From assembly GCA_022749755.1 (NCBI GenBank), contig CM040446.1, forward strand, positions 1,294,966-1,358,965: a stretch of DNA of 64,000 nt. The letters run 5' to 3'. How positions within the stretch are numbered: position 1 is the stretch's first letter; every line of letters begins with the position of its first letter. Positions 22,614-34,009 of the stretch are shown piece after piece. The notes beneath the pieces were generated by a model. The model made no database searches. It saw only the letters and a program-made list of their open reading frames with translations, and was not told the origin of the DNA. The stretch is from Azadirachta indica (lineage: Eukaryota > Streptophyta > Magnoliopsida > Sapindales > Meliaceae). A program made the translations under genes and the position numbers.

Positions 22614-25217
22614 TGGTGTTGTGAGGAGGCAATGGGGCCAGAGGCAGAAAGAAAGTCACATGAAGAAGAAGAAGAACAAGAAGGGAAGTGTTAGTCTCAT
22701 GAGATTATGCTGGAGATTGTGCCATCTCCAACCCATTATGCTTTGTTTTATAAAGCAGTTTTTAGCTTTGGGTTGACGGTGGCTAGCTTATTTCATTCTT
22801 TTTTCTTGTTTTACCTCTCTTATTGTTGCTTGCGGCAGCTAAGCTAAGCTAAGCTAAGCTAGGGCATTCATTTCAAAATTTTGTTGGTATACACCATTCA
22901 AAATAATGACATGATGGCACGTCTACTCGGAAATTTTGAATTTGAAGAATAATAAACCTGACCCCATTCGAAGTGTTATTTTTTTGATGATTCAGCTCTA
23001 CTGTTCTTTTCATTTCAAAGATAAAGAAAAAAAAAAACTCCACTATTTCTTTTATGAACGTGTTAGCCACTGTCTTTTATCAGTTAAACCAGTTGCTTGG
23101 ACGCTAGGAATTCAAGTTTAATGAATAATGCCCTGGATCCCTGAGTTAAAAAAATAAATAAATAAATACATATACATACAGGAAAGAGAGCATAGCTCAA
23201 GTCAGCTCAGCTCAATTATCATGTTCTTTAGCATCTTGTGTTGTGAAAGACAAGCCCAATAAGAATAACGCGTTATATAATATAATTGTGTCTGACAGAT
23301 TTTATGTGCCCCAGACATATACATAAATTTGAAACTACAGCAAATAAAGGAGCCAGCTTTTCTTTCCGTTTGAATTTGATGATGATGCAACATAATGTGC
23401 TGGTGCATCTTCTTGGCTTAAATTGTTGTATTATAATTTATTTCTCTCCTCCCAACGTTAAATAAACCACCAATCACTTACGGAGCCAAAGTTATGCATT
23501 TTTCTTCAAATTTGCGGCAAAAGACATCAGCAAAATTTGGATTTCTGTATGAATTAAAATATTGCAGTGGAGTGAAGATCACCTTCTTCTTCATCTTTTT
23601 TTTTTTTTTTTTTCAAAAAAGAAAATTAAGATCATCTTTTGGTAAGCAGTGCAGATCTACTGCAAGAGCCTATTTTGTTTGTTTTGTCTTTTAGTTGGTT
23701 TTGCATTTACTTGCAAGTTTGCCAGAGAGGATATGGGTCCCATTTCCTCTATAGATATATAGATAAACACACTGTCTGCACGATCTTTTAAGCCACCTTT
23801 TTCCATTTTGTTTCCAATCATTTTCAAAATGAAACCGCGTTTCCTTGCTTTTTATTTAATTTTGGACGGTTTCTATTTTAATTTGTTAATTTCATTTGAT
23901 TCAAAACGCTTTATTTCTAGCTACTCGAACTTGTCCGAGTGACTAGAAGACCTAAACCCCATTATATATAGAATTTATTATTTATTAGTGTAAAATATGT
24001 CGCATTTTAATACGAATAAAAATTTAGACAACATTATATATGACTGGAATAAAAATTCAGACAATACTATATATAACTCAATTAAAATTTTCAATAAATC
24101 TTCTCTGTATAATGTAACTTGCGTAAAAATTTAAACAACACTACAATTGACTCAATCAAAACTTTTAATAAATTTTTAATATATAATATTAATAATTTAT
24201 ACATATAATATATAATACTTAAAAAAAAAAAAAAGCTTTATTTCTTTCTTTAATAATAATCTTCGACTCGATGAACGTGGCTGCATAAAATGCACTTGAA
24301 TTTTATGCACATTAGAGAGCAGTAGCAATGATGTTTGTCTTGCCCATTTCAACTCTCAAAAGACCTGATATGTCCTGCTCCCGTCCAACTCTCAGAAAAA
24401 CAATTCTCAAGTAACAAAATTTACATAAATATAAACCCAACATAACTCTCTGAGTTCACAATCCACATTTTGAATCTTATCGCATAATCCCAGCAATACT
24501 TCAGATTGGATATCAGCTTGGATTTTAACAAATCTTATGCATGTATGACCTGACAAATATGCTTGCTCTGCAAGTCAATCAATCCGTGCATATTACATAT
24601 GCTTTGTTTCGTCAAACGTATTCTAAAATTCTATTCATTGTAGTAGAGACCTACTCTCAAATTTGTTATGTACAAATTGTCTTCGCTATTATTGGCTTTC
24701 TCATCAAGCAAGCAATAACTAATTTCAATATTTTCTCCAACTATAGCCTTCTTTCCCCGATGCTAAATCACCAACCTTGACGAAAAGGTAAACATGGATA
24801 ATACATGAAAATGGAATTCCAATAGTGGTCTTAAGAGGCATAAATAGAATCAAACATTTGTCAATTTCCACGGGCATTTGTATAATAAAAATCAAAGAAA
24901 GTATACCAGTTACTCATATCAACTATACACGTGCAAAAATGTACATTGGTCATAAGGTGAACTATGACATAAAAGAGGCCTTTCCATTAGATGCCACTAC
25001 AACTTCATAAACACTAACCAAAATTTGTTGAAGGAAAAACCCTCTATCCTAATTCCATTGCCATGTTACTGATGATGCATCATTGTTATGCTATTAGTAA
25101 CTCTATTTCTAGACATGCAGATGACTTACTCAAATTTTGACACCGATCATTGCCCTCTTGCTGAATGTAACATCAATATGCAATGTTCTTATAAACCCTA
25201 ACATTATATTTGTCATA
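22614..25217. other. Intergenic region upstream of LRX
   Basis: LRX promoter side (22614-23100) and spacer to the 3' end of the CCCH gene. Holds a five-unit (AGCTA)n repeat at 22838-22861 and a T run at about 23597-23614. Near 24000-24180 an ATTATATA..GACTGG/AATTAAAA..TTTTAATAAAT pattern recurs two or three times in diverged form. No gene recognised. Confidence 0.55.
22746..22752 (-). promoter_or_regulatory. Probable TATA box of the LRX gene
   Basis: TATAAAA on the minus strand, about 135 bases before the LRX ATG, a usual distance for a plant gene with a ~100-base leader. Position-based inference only. Confidence 0.45.
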
Positions 25218-28200
25218 TCATACAAATGCCTCGGGAGGTGCTTCTTCTGGAATCTGTTTTGAAACAGAAAAATATTTGTCAGTGAGCTAGACAAACTATT
25301 TACCAAGGACCTCCAAAACAAAAAAACAAGTGGCTAAAACAAATTAAAATAAAGGCAACAGCCACAAGTATTCATATGTAGTTGCAATGATTTTTGTTTG
25401 GCCACTATATAATTTACTTTTTAAATTCCTCTCCGTTAAAGGGGAAAAAAATGCAAGACAATTTTATACATGGAGAGGGAAAGGTCTCAGCTGTTATCAA
25501 AACAAAAATCACGAACAAGTTATTGCACAATTATAAGAAAATATTTATATAGCAGAAAAACTCTTAAAAACTCAGAATTTACTTGTAAGTTCTGTTGAAA
25601 AGATAATGCAAAGATAAAGTTCCACACCTCTCCAGGAATCCATTTGTCTTTTAGCCAAACACCTGTGTCCCCTGTGACAGTTTCTCTTTGCAAATTCTTC
25701 CTGTAAAATCAATAGACAAAGGAGAGAAATTATTGCTATATGAAGGGGAAAAAAGACCTACAGAAGATTTATCAATTCCGACAATAAGAATTTCGTTTAT
25801 GAGAATATATAGTGCCTACCAGTACAGAGAAGTTATTTGCTCCTTAAGGTCAGTTAAAAATATATGATATCCAATATTTTGATGCCTACAACAATTCTAA
25901 GTAGATAAATGTAAAAAAAGGAAGCTTCGAGTGGAGACAAGTAGAATTAGCATTCAGCCTTTCAGAGTTTCAAACTTACCACTAATAGAATAATTGAAAA
26001 GAGGCCTCAATATTTTATTAGATCAGAATATTAAAAAAATGATATTCAAACTATAGTATTACCTAGCTGAGTGGAACACTGAAATTCCTTCATTATGAAT
26101 GCTACTTGGTACTCACTTAAAAAAACTAACTTCTCAAGTTTCTACAAACTTACACCAACTGAATGTTTGTAGTTGCTTGCTCCGGTGCAGTAGAAGAGGA
26201 AACAGGCCCAATGGAAGGGATAGAAGGCTGGTTACCAACTGAAAATGGAGTCGGATTGGACAATGCCGGAGCAGCAAATTTGTTGCTTCGAGCACCAACT
26301 ATGCCACCGTTGTTGAAGCTTGTCATGTTGGAGGTGAAGGGATTGCTGATTGCCTGGGCTGGAAATCGGCTGTCAAATGGACCTACCAACAGTCAGAAGT
26401 CAGATACAGATAAGATTCTTGATCAATATATATAAAGTCTTCACAATTGTACCAGCATTTGCAGATGGCAAGTTGTTTGTCCCAAATGCACCTGAAGTCA
26501 TGCTAGAATTTGGAAAGGAGTTTGATTCCCCAAAGGGATTATTTGATGGTGCAAAGGGCCTGAGAAAAATTGATCAACAAAGTCACCAAAAGCCTAAAGA
26601 CTAGGTTGGAAACAGGATATGCTAAATCAATATAAAACTTCAGCAATGTCAGTTTCAACCAAAGTAGATAATACGCCAACAGATAGATTTCCACAAGTAT
26701 TGACAAAAGTTCAAATGGTAAGAACATCTCATGCCTTGTTCCCAATCCAGTATTAAGCGATGATCCCAGTTGACTAAAAGTGGAAACTGCAGGAGGCGCA
26801 CTATTTTGAGGAGTTGGAGAGAATGCACTAGGAATGGCCGGAGGAAATGGATTTTGTCTCACAAGAACATTGTTGAAGGGCCCGGTATACGGATTGCGAA
26901 GTACATTGTCAAATTCCATTAACTTGGAATTGAGTAAATTCCTCTCTCTCTCAACCTGCAGCGAGATTTGTTGAATCAGTGAGCTCGCAAAGAAAGTTCT
27001 AAAATGAAATTCCACCTATATACACAAAATGGAATTTTTATAACTGCAGAAATGTGATGATAAAATATATCATAAAAATTTATGAACATGCAATTGCAGA
27101 AGCACAAAATATTGGAATGCCAAATTTTCTTACTATAGACTGCAAGCTCAATCCACGCTTAGCTTCATCATATGCAGCTGCCCGCAATTCTTCATAGCTG
27201 ATGTCGCCAACAATGTCACATGGAGCACTGCAAACAAATAACTAAAAATTAGGCACCATCTCAATTTCTTCTCGTTTTCTCCCTTTTTTTGGTTGGGAAG
27301 ATGGGAGTGCTTCAGAGAACCACAAAATATACTAGGATTTTTTGTTGCATATCGTTTAATAATTAGAGAAAACAACATATTGTGCAATTGTTGAACTATC
27401 AATATAGATACTAAAATATTTTACATGATCCATGCATGCATTGCAATTTTTTGCTGCCTCAAACTTGTTTGTCACATGTTTATTAAATTAACCATACAAA
27501 AAACAAAAAGGAGAATCTTTTAATTCACCCACAATGATTTTCATATAAATTATCAACATTTGAACTCTTCAAAGCTATTTAAGCAAATGTGTCTTGCTAT
27601 ATTTAACCCAATTAGACAGAGAAGATAAAAGGAAAATTGGACTAGTAAACAATTTCCGATGTTTATCATGACAATATTTGTGTGACAATAAATCATTCTC
27701 AAAGGCCATAGAAACTTCAATGTCAAGTCCATTGGTTCCTATATCATTTCTAAAATTTTTAAATTATTAGTTTGAAGCTAAATAATGGCATCAACCAAAA
27801 CCACCATTTTTCAATCAGGTTGTCAAGACAATCCCCTTCTTCAGAAATATCAGAGACCTACACAAGAAACATTCAGCTTTGATTTTTATTTTTCACCAAC
27901 ACATTTATAAACCAATAAAATTTGAAGCCAAATCATCTGTAGCAGCAAATAGGACCAGAGGCTAAAACTGACAATTACAAAATGATTGTAAAAGATGTAA
28001 ATACAAAAGCATACTATTTCAAGTGGCCATAGCACGTAAGCTTCCAAAGTGGTCTCTCATGCTCAAAATCTTCAGCAATTATTCGTTTGCAGGAGTCAGG
28101 ATCTGTGCACCTTTGATACACAAAATTCACATTTTATCCGCTATACTACTCAATTTAGAAGAAAACAGGATAATAACTACAAAGCTACAAACTGGCAAAG

Positions 28201-28407
28201 AAAAAGAAGCATAAGCCTTGTATCAGGTACTTATGATTTGCTGACTGGGCCTGATTGTCTGGTTGTCGTGATGATGCAGCATTACTGTTAGCTAATCGGC
28301 TCCATTTGTTTTCAAAGGGCTGATCCACAATAAGATATAGCCACTAAAAAGTAAGCAGCAATGCTATAAAGCCTACTGAACTTCAATTCTACACGTGTGT
28401 GTGTGTG

Positions 28408-28461
<54 letters not shown>

Positions 28462-29382
28462 CATGTGTAGAATAGAAAGTTTTCTTCGAACTGATAGAAA
28501 TTTATTAGGAGGAGAACGAACCTTAAATTGGTTCTGTTTATTACCAAACTTATTGGCCCCTTTTGACTGAGGGCTGCTCTGAACACCAAATCCAAAAGGA
28601 TTGGAATTCTGCTGCTGCTGTGAGCCAGCTTGTGTGCCAAATCCAAAGGCATTATTAGATTTTGGCTGTTGCGGAGTAACATGAAGAAATTTACATCTTT
28701 CACCATACTGACAACTGGAAGAGGAGAACCAAAGATTACAACTAAAAAGGGGAGATATCACGTGCATGCATAAAAAACACTTGTGCATAATTTAAACTAT
28801 AAAATAAGAAAACAAAAGTCCCACTACTTAAAACTACAATATACACTAAAAAGCAACAAGGCCTGGAAGCAAAAGATGAGAAAACAGAATATTAGACTAG
28901 CCAATATTTTGAAATTAAGTGAAACATCCAACCATTCTCCAGTTTCATTGCTCAAAGCAGAGATGAAACTTTAATTTATTCCCTACAGAAGAAAAATAAT
29001 AAACTTCCTCTGCCCTTAAATTCAAGGGTTAAGCAATTCCTAAAACATTATAAAACCACGAGGAACATATTCTCAAAGCAGAAAGAACCCAAGAAATTGT
29101 CAGGAAACAATTAAGAGGAGTGATACTAGAGACAAGATTAACAAAAGAAAAAAATATGATTAATTTCTAATGAGAACAAATAAAAGAATGAATGAAATAT
29201 AAACTTTTGGAGAATATGATTTGTCCTCGGACAGAAATAAGGAGAACTATCCTGATTCTGAAAACCATTTAAAGCATGCCGTTATTCTAAATTATGATTA
29301 TCAGTAATAGAAACAAAATAAAATAAAGATGAATTAACCTGCCACGCTGAAAATTTCTGCAAGGTTCTTTCTTGTAATGCAT
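25218..29382 (-). CDS. CCCH zinc finger / FG nucleoporin, NUP42 (CG1)-like
   Basis: Ten exons on the minus strand, 393 residues: 29382-29339, 28714-28522, 28319-28231, 28110-28015, 27227-27134, 26955-26735, 26559-26453, 26382-26154, 25700-25628, 25253-25218. All phases close. The N-terminus holds one CCCH finger (C8-x7-C16-x5-C22-x3-H26; CRNFQRGSCQYGERCKFLH). Then come FG-type repeats (AFGFG, NPFGFG, SNPFG, GAFG), a conserved middle block (HKCTDPDSC, WKLTCYGHLKY, ISYEELRAAAYDEAKRG), a Ser/Pro/Asn-rich stretch and a conserved end (VWLKDKWIPGEIPEEAPPEAF). This matches plant C3H16 (At1g75340), the NUP42/CG1 homologue, whose C-terminus binds GLE1 for mRNA export at the nuclear pore. Intron 6 (26734-26560) appears to be GC-AG. 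Intron 2 carries a (GT)n(AT)n microsatellite. Confidence 0.88.
28395..28455 (+). repeat. (GT)n(AT)n microsatellite in intron 2 of the NUP42-like gene
   Basis: About 11 GT units followed by about 19 TA units, between exons at 28522 and 28319. A likely polymorphic marker. Confidence 0.95.
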
Positions 29383-30497
29383 CTTCTCCGTCTGTCTCTG
29401 TTTGTGTGTTCAGCCCGGAACTCGAAGACAACGAAAGTTAATAACCTACGTTATATATCTTGAAGCTCTTTCACTTGGATTTTACCGCTGGCTCCCCACT
29501 GTTTCGTTTCGACAAATTGTTAGGTTTCTGCCTTCTGGGCCTCCCTCTGAACGAGCTTTGTTGTAGAATTGTAGAGTGGAGCCTTTATGGCCCAATTCAT
29601 ATTAGAATAGCGCACTAATTTGAATTTTATATTAAATAAAAAGGTGTCATATTTTTCTTAATTATAGAATTGCATTCTTTTTTTTTCGTTTTCGATTGGA
29701 ACTTATGTTATAATGCTACAAAAAATAATAAAAAATAAGAGCATAACATTAAAATTTTAAATAATGTCTCAAATCGTTTTCATTTTTCAATGAAAAATTT
29801 AAGACAGAATTTTTACAAGATTAATATTACTCAAAAATTGCTTAACTCTCCTAAAGGTTTTTCCTTTTTTTTTCTTAATATAAATACATAGTATTTAGCA
29901 CATCTATTATCAAAAAAAAATTTTCCACTTTAGGATATGAATTTTAAATGGACCCCAACATTGATGATAATTAATATATTTTTTGAGGTGCCGATCAAGA
30001 TAACTTGTTTATCTTTAGTATGTATGATGCTTAAAATCTAATAATTAAGCGCCCCTTTTTTCAATTTAAATCACTTATACACGGCATTCCTTGACAAGTA
30101 TCACATTATATAGGACATATATGTTGTCGATAGTATTAATAGGTGCATAATTAACACAATTTTTTACCATTAAATTTAAGAGTGAGCTGCAGAAATTATA
30201 TCAAATATCATCTTCACATTGCAATCACTTTACATCTAGATACCCAAGAAACTACGTTAAAAAATTTAAAATAGATTTATTTTATATTACAAAATCAGTA
30301 TGCATAAGCATAGCTAAGAAAAAAAGAAGTTAAACATATCCTGCTCAATTTAATTAGATTGTGATACCTCATTAAATAAAAGGTAAAATTCCAAAAAAGT
30401 TGCTTAACATATAAGAAAGAATGAAGATGAACTTGCTTCTGTACAATATTCATCATGTATAGTATCAGCTAATTATAACTATAAATAAACATGCAGC
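29383..30497. other. Intergenic (NUP42-like promoter / MICU 3' side)
   Basis: 29383-29560 would be the leader and promoter of the NUP42-like gene. The rest is AT-rich spacer; no gene or defined repeat recognised. Confidence 0.6.
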
Positions 30498-33395
30498 TTA
30501 GCAGAAAGAGCAATTCGTAGCACAGTTCTTCCAGCAAGATATCAAACCCATAAATCCTGCCTCTCTAGGCTGTGGATAGTCTCTTTCCCGTCTTTGCAGA
30601 ACTCTTACAAACTCATCCGAGCTTAAACTCCCATCCTGATTAGCATCAAACACATGGAATATTATATCCACCACGTTATTCGTGATGGAAATGCCGCATA
30701 CTTGTGATGCAGCCCTCTGAAAATCTTTTTTAGTTATCACCCCGTTTACTTTTCCGTAGGTGAAAATGGCCATAGACAAGAACTCCAGCTGCTTTCGAAG
30801 TTGTGCAAAATCTCTGAATTCCCGGTATGTTATCCGAACGTCTCTCAGGTTTGGTTCGTTGTTTAGTTCATGTACCCGATCGAGTAACTTGTTTATCTGT
30901 CCAAGATCAGCAGAAGCCACTAATGATAATGCAAAATCTTTTGCTGATATGGTTCCCCGTTGTTTGCAGTCATAATGCGCAAACTCCAACTGTAAAATCT
31001 GTAAATTAATAAAATAGACATACACATATACATACATATAATTAGTATTTGTGTGTTATAAAATATAACATTACATATATAAATCTATATATATATATAT
31101 ATATATATATATGATTAGTAATTGTTTGTTATAAAATTTAACATAAAAAGGTTAACTGGATAATTGCTCAATAATTACATACTTCTTCATGCAACTCTCG
31201 TAAAAATTGGACGAAGCTTTCATGTTGTAGACATGTCTGCCCATCTTTGCCAAAGAAGTATTCGACGACTCCTCCATTTTCCACAGACTGGTCCGGAACT
31301 TTGAATCCAACTCGGCGTCCATCTCTGTGCTGAGCACCTTGTCTGTTTTGAGATCGCATCAAATCCATCACTTTCTTGAATTCCTCTCTGTCTATCTCTC
31401 TGCAGCCATGGATTATATAAATTAATGGCAGGCTCTGGTTTAATATATAGAAATTATTGTAGCTTACCCATTGTTGTCGAGATCAAACATTTTAAATGCT
31501 ACCGAAAAGCTTGATTCTGGAATGCTGAGCAGTGTAACAAAAAAGATGTATCTGTTACATAAATTAAACTACAAATGGAATCAGAATTAATGGAATCTCA
31601 GAGCGTGTTGTAAAGTGCGATTGAATAATGCAAAAAGTTGGGGCGCTTACTTACTCTGGGAAAGATATGAGTCCATCACTGTTAGTATCAAAAAGCATGA
31701 AAAATTTTGAAGGAGGACAGTGTAACTCTCCAGGAGCACGTTCACCTCTTAGGAATCCTTCCCTGACACGATTTGATTCGGATGGAGGAAACACTGGAAC
31801 AATTGCTCGCATCAAATCAGCAGCTGTCATAAGAACTTCTCCTGTCGGCGTTTGAAACGATGCAAAATACTCGAAAACCTGTAAACAGGGAAAGGAACAG
31901 TAAGTTGTAAAGTGAAACAGAAAAAGCCGTGCGTGGAGAGAAGGAATATTCGATTTCACTTTAGTCTCTAATCTTATAGAAAACTATATATTAGTCTGAT
32001 CATTTCAGTCTCTTGAACGACATTCTGTTAAAATCCATCTAAAAAGAGAATGATAATGAAGTAATTTTATAAAACTCACTAAGTAATTTATTTTGTGTAA
32101 ATTGTGTTCATTAAAATTATTGTACCCCTCTTGTCGCTGCAACAACTCATGTAAGATCAATTCGTCGTTGATATCATCGATTTCCAAACTATTATTCATC
32201 TATACTATGGTGGCATTAGTTTATTACATTAGATGGAAGAAGACAGGTTTTTTAGTCAAAAACTAAAATGAGATTAACTAAAACAGTGAGATTATAAAAA
32301 CATAAAATGAAACAAATGGTAAAAATATTAAAGATGTATTGGTTATGGGGTCAAATTTATTGACTGGGGTGTAGTTGGGTGAAGAAAAATAAAAACTGAA
32401 GTGGAATACTCACGAGATTTCGAATGTTGTTTTTTCCTTTTTTTTTTTTTTTTTTTAAAACTCGACAAACACAGCATCGAGATGCTTATTGTTACAATTA
32501 ATTAAATCACGGTCTATTACATGAACACAATTTCGCATACATGGCAATGACGCGTTTCAAATTTCTACTACTTTTATTGTTTCAATACCTAGAAATCAAA
32601 TTTCAACATCTTAGATAATTAATATTAATTTATTAAACAACTAAGGAAAGGACGAGTACACATGCAGTACATTCGAAATTGAAATCAGCTCTTTTTTTCT
32701 TTAGCCCTCTCCCCGAGTTAATTACAAATGGCAAGTGGATTATATCCACCCTCAACATTTTTCACACAATTCAATCCAAAATCCTATGGATGAATTCCTT
32801 GCATTTTTCAGTGGAAGACACTGATAGACACGAATTTCCTTTATAAAAACGAAAGATAAGCTGCATACATATAATATATAGCAAGCATACCTTTTCAGGG
32901 GGACTCTGCATCCTTATCCGTTTTTCATAATTGAAAAAAATTCTTCTCCTATATGAATCTGCAACAAAAATGATGAATATTATTTTATTTACACAGTGTT
33001 ACTAATATGTATGAACTCACCTGGCTGAATTTAAAAGGTCAGAATTACTGTGTACCTTCAAAAAGAAACTTGCGATTGTTCCGAGAACTAGAACGTTGAA
33101 GTTGGTCTGGGTTATGATCCTCTCCTACCCAGGTCTCCCTCGGACGGTCAGCGAAAGACACGAAAGAATTAACGTTAGGGGTGGAAAACCAACACCAATA
33201 TCCCAAGCTTAATGAACCAGCAACAGCAGAAACTACAACCCCGGATCTAAAAAACTTCAACAATCTATTTCCTTGAGTACTCTTACTCTCATCACCAAAT
33301 GATGATGATTTTGACGAAGATGATAAAGGACGGACGATAATCAACCTCTTATTGATCAATGCTGAGGATTTTCTGACTGAAACTCGAGAAAACAT
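30498..33395 (-). CDS. MICU: Mitochondrial calcium uptake regulator, MICU
   Basis: Six exons, 477 residues: 33395-33056, 32958-32891, 31878-31655, 31551-31468, 31399-31183, 30998-30498; all GT-AG, phases close. MICU proteins sit at the inner mitochondrial membrane facing the intermembrane space and gate the calcium uniporter. Seen: an Arg/Ser-rich N-terminus typical of a mitochondrial presequence (MFSRVSVRKSSALINKRL), a hydrophobic segment at about 51-70 (VVVSAVAGSLSLGYWCW), the conserved YRRRIFFNYEKRIR block, and three EF-hand loops: DTNSDGLISFPE (~200-211), DLDNNGEIDREE (~233-244) and DANQDGSLSSDE (~429-440). The first and third are widely spaced as in animal MICU; the extra middle loop is a feature described for plant MICU. 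All three keep Asp at loop positions 1 and Glu at 12, so all could bind calcium. Lies head-to-tail with the NUP42-like gene. Confidence 0.93.
31086..31112 (+). repeat. (AT)n microsatellite in MICU intron 5
   Basis: About 13 AT units inside the intron between exons 5 and 6. Confidence 0.9.
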
Positions 33396-33724
33396 AGTAT
33401 TTTAGCGTGTTTGTTGAAAGTTCTAAAGTTCTAACAGAAAGCAGAGAGAGAGAATCTGAATTCTATGAGAATGAATGTTGTTGGAGAAAGAAAGAAATTG
33501 AAAATATATAATGGGAGAGATGGAACAAAGTACGGATAGGATTGACCGAGAAAGGCGGGCAATTTTTTTTATTCATTTATTTATTTCCGGTTTGACTGGG
33601 ATTTAGCTTCGTAACGGCATTTTCATAAGTTAGTTAATTGAAATATATAAAAAAAGAAATTCACTTATCTCAATTAGTTTATGTTCTTTTTTATGTTTTT
33701 AAAATATTATAATTATTGATAAAC

Positions 33725-33761
<37 letters not shown>

Positions 33762-34009
33762 GTCGATTTATATGAATAGAATTTGCACTGTTGTAAAACT
33801 AAATAAATTAACATTTCAAAAATGTTACAATAAAAAAATATAAAAAAAAAGTTCATAGAAACTAATTTGCAATGTTTTAATGGCATAAAACTATAATAAA
33901 TAAATTTGTATAATAATTTATATATTTAACTGGATAAAAATAAGTGCAAAAACAAATGGAAGTTTTGGATTTGGGATATGCTTCTGTTTTCGGACAAACG
34001 ACATTAGCT
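33396..34009. other. Intergenic, divergent promoter region
   Basis: Lies between the 5' end of MICU (minus) and the 5' end of the DPH4 pseudogene (plus), so it would be a shared promoter if both are or were transcribed. A GA-rich leader sits just upstream of the MICU ATG (about 33440-33500). An (AAT)n/(ATT)n imperfect inverted stretch lies at 33726-33762. No gene recognised. Confidence 0.5.
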
